NCBI GenBank assembly: GCA_015232165.1 | Contig: JADGAE010000002.1 | Location: forward strand, 1-31,216 | Direction of reading: 5' to 3' | DNA: 31,216 nt | DNA from: Nitrospirota bacterium | GTDB taxonomy: Bacteria; Nitrospirota; Thermodesulfovibrionia; Thermodesulfovibrionales; Magnetobacteriaceae | In this document: piece after piece, positions 30,901 to 31,216 of the stretch | How the letters are laid out: each line of letters opens with the position of its first letter | How positions within the stretch are numbered: position 1 is the first letter of the stretch | Notes under the pieces: model-generated | Seen by the model: only the letters and a program-made list of their open reading frames with translations | Databases searched by the model: none | What the model was told of the DNA's origin: nothing | Made by a program: the position numbers and the translations under genes

Positions 30901-31216
30901 GTGACCAAGACGATAGAGATGCAGATAGTCGGAGAGAGGACTCTCCACGTACATGAAAGCGAGACCATCTATGACGCCCTAAAACGAAACGGTGTCTACC
31001 TTGCCGCCCCATGCGGAGGTAAGGGCAGTTGTGGCAAGTGCAAGGTCAGGGTGCTGGAGGGTCAGTTTGAGGCCAAGGGGTATGGCAAGCTCCAAAAGGA
31101 GGAGATGGATGCCGGGATGGTCCTGGCCTGCCAAAGCACTTTATCAACCCCGCTTGTTATTGAGATACCCAAGGAGTCAAAGCTCGTCCTTGGCGGCAGG
31201 ATCGCCATAGCGGCCT
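30901..31216 (+). CDS. 2Fe-2S ferredoxin domain of an ASKHA (corrinoid-activation-type) protein, partial
   Basis: An open frame starts at GTG 30901 with AAAGGGAG seven bases upstream and runs off the window after 105 codons. The protein begins with a beta-grasp ferredoxin fold carrying C38, C44, C47 (APCGGKGSCGKC) and C77 (LACQST), the usual four iron-sulfur ligands. This N-terminus is typical of the DUF4445/RACo-like ASKHA ATPases that reactivate corrinoid proteins, although a plain 2Fe-2S ferredoxin or a redox-subunit N-terminus cannot be excluded without the missing C-terminus. It lies 21 bases after the Pro-Thr/Ig-like gene. Confidence 0.8.
   Translation, partial: MTKTIEMQIVGERTLHVHESETIYDALKRNGVYLAAPCGGKGSCGKCKVRVLEGQFEAKGYGKLQKEEMDAGMVLACQSTLSTPLVIEIPKESKLVLGGRIAIAA

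Overview
The window looks like chromosome from a motile, flagellated, diderm bacterium. It is dominated by one long minus-strand flagellar and chemotaxis cluster (about 3.27-22.18 kb). The gene set (fliLMNOPQR-flhBAFG-fliA followed by a complete che set), the c-di-GMP proteins, an outer-membrane barrel of the PorV/FadL type, a Uma2 protein, a corrinoid-activation-type ferredoxin/ASKHA gene and many small palindromic repeats would fit a Nitrospirota (for example the magnetotactic Ca. Magnetobacterium group) or a deltaproteobacterial-type genome. This assignment is an inference from gene style and is not proven here.

Layout. (1) 1-3.26 kb: a beta-class N6-adenine DNA methyltransferase (+), flanked by repeat elements. 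(2) 3.27-12.0 kb (-): cheW, cheB, cheA, a CheW-CheZ fusion, cheY, a second single-domain receiver, cheR and a HEAT-repeat protein. (3) 12.1-22.2 kb (-): fliA, flhG, flhF, flhA, flhB, fliR, fliQ, fliP, fliO, fliN, fliM, fliL. Transcription of regions 3 and 2 runs from fliL toward cheW, with a good sigma-70-like promoter upstream of fliL. (4) 22.4-26.5 kb: two c-di-GMP proteins facing each other, an HD-GYP/PilZ protein with a broken HD dyad (+) and a PAS-GAF-GGDEF-EAL protein (-). (5) 26.5-27.1 kb: nested small mobile elements. (6) 27.1-31.2 kb (+): outer-membrane barrel, Uma2 protein, TPR/Ig-like exported protein, membrane-anchored Pro-Thr-rich/Ig-like protein and the start of a 2Fe-2S ASKHA protein.

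How it fits together: FliOPQR-FlhAB form the export gate, FliMN the switch, FliL a stator-associated factor, FlhF/FlhG set flagellar position and number, and FliA is the late flagellar sigma factor. The Che proteins form a phosphorelay in which the CheY phosphatase (CheZ) appears to be physically fused to a CheW array adaptor. CheA carries a tandem MshEN-like insert where the P2 domain usually lies, which could connect chemotaxis to the c-di-GMP proteins next door.

The main unexplained structure is a set of short non-coding, TIR-bounded elements. Two copies of one family and one copy of another carry 8-bp flanking duplications. A GC-rich double-hairpin, terminator-like module appears as the passenger in at least three different TIR contexts, and in one case it replaces the normal core of an element.
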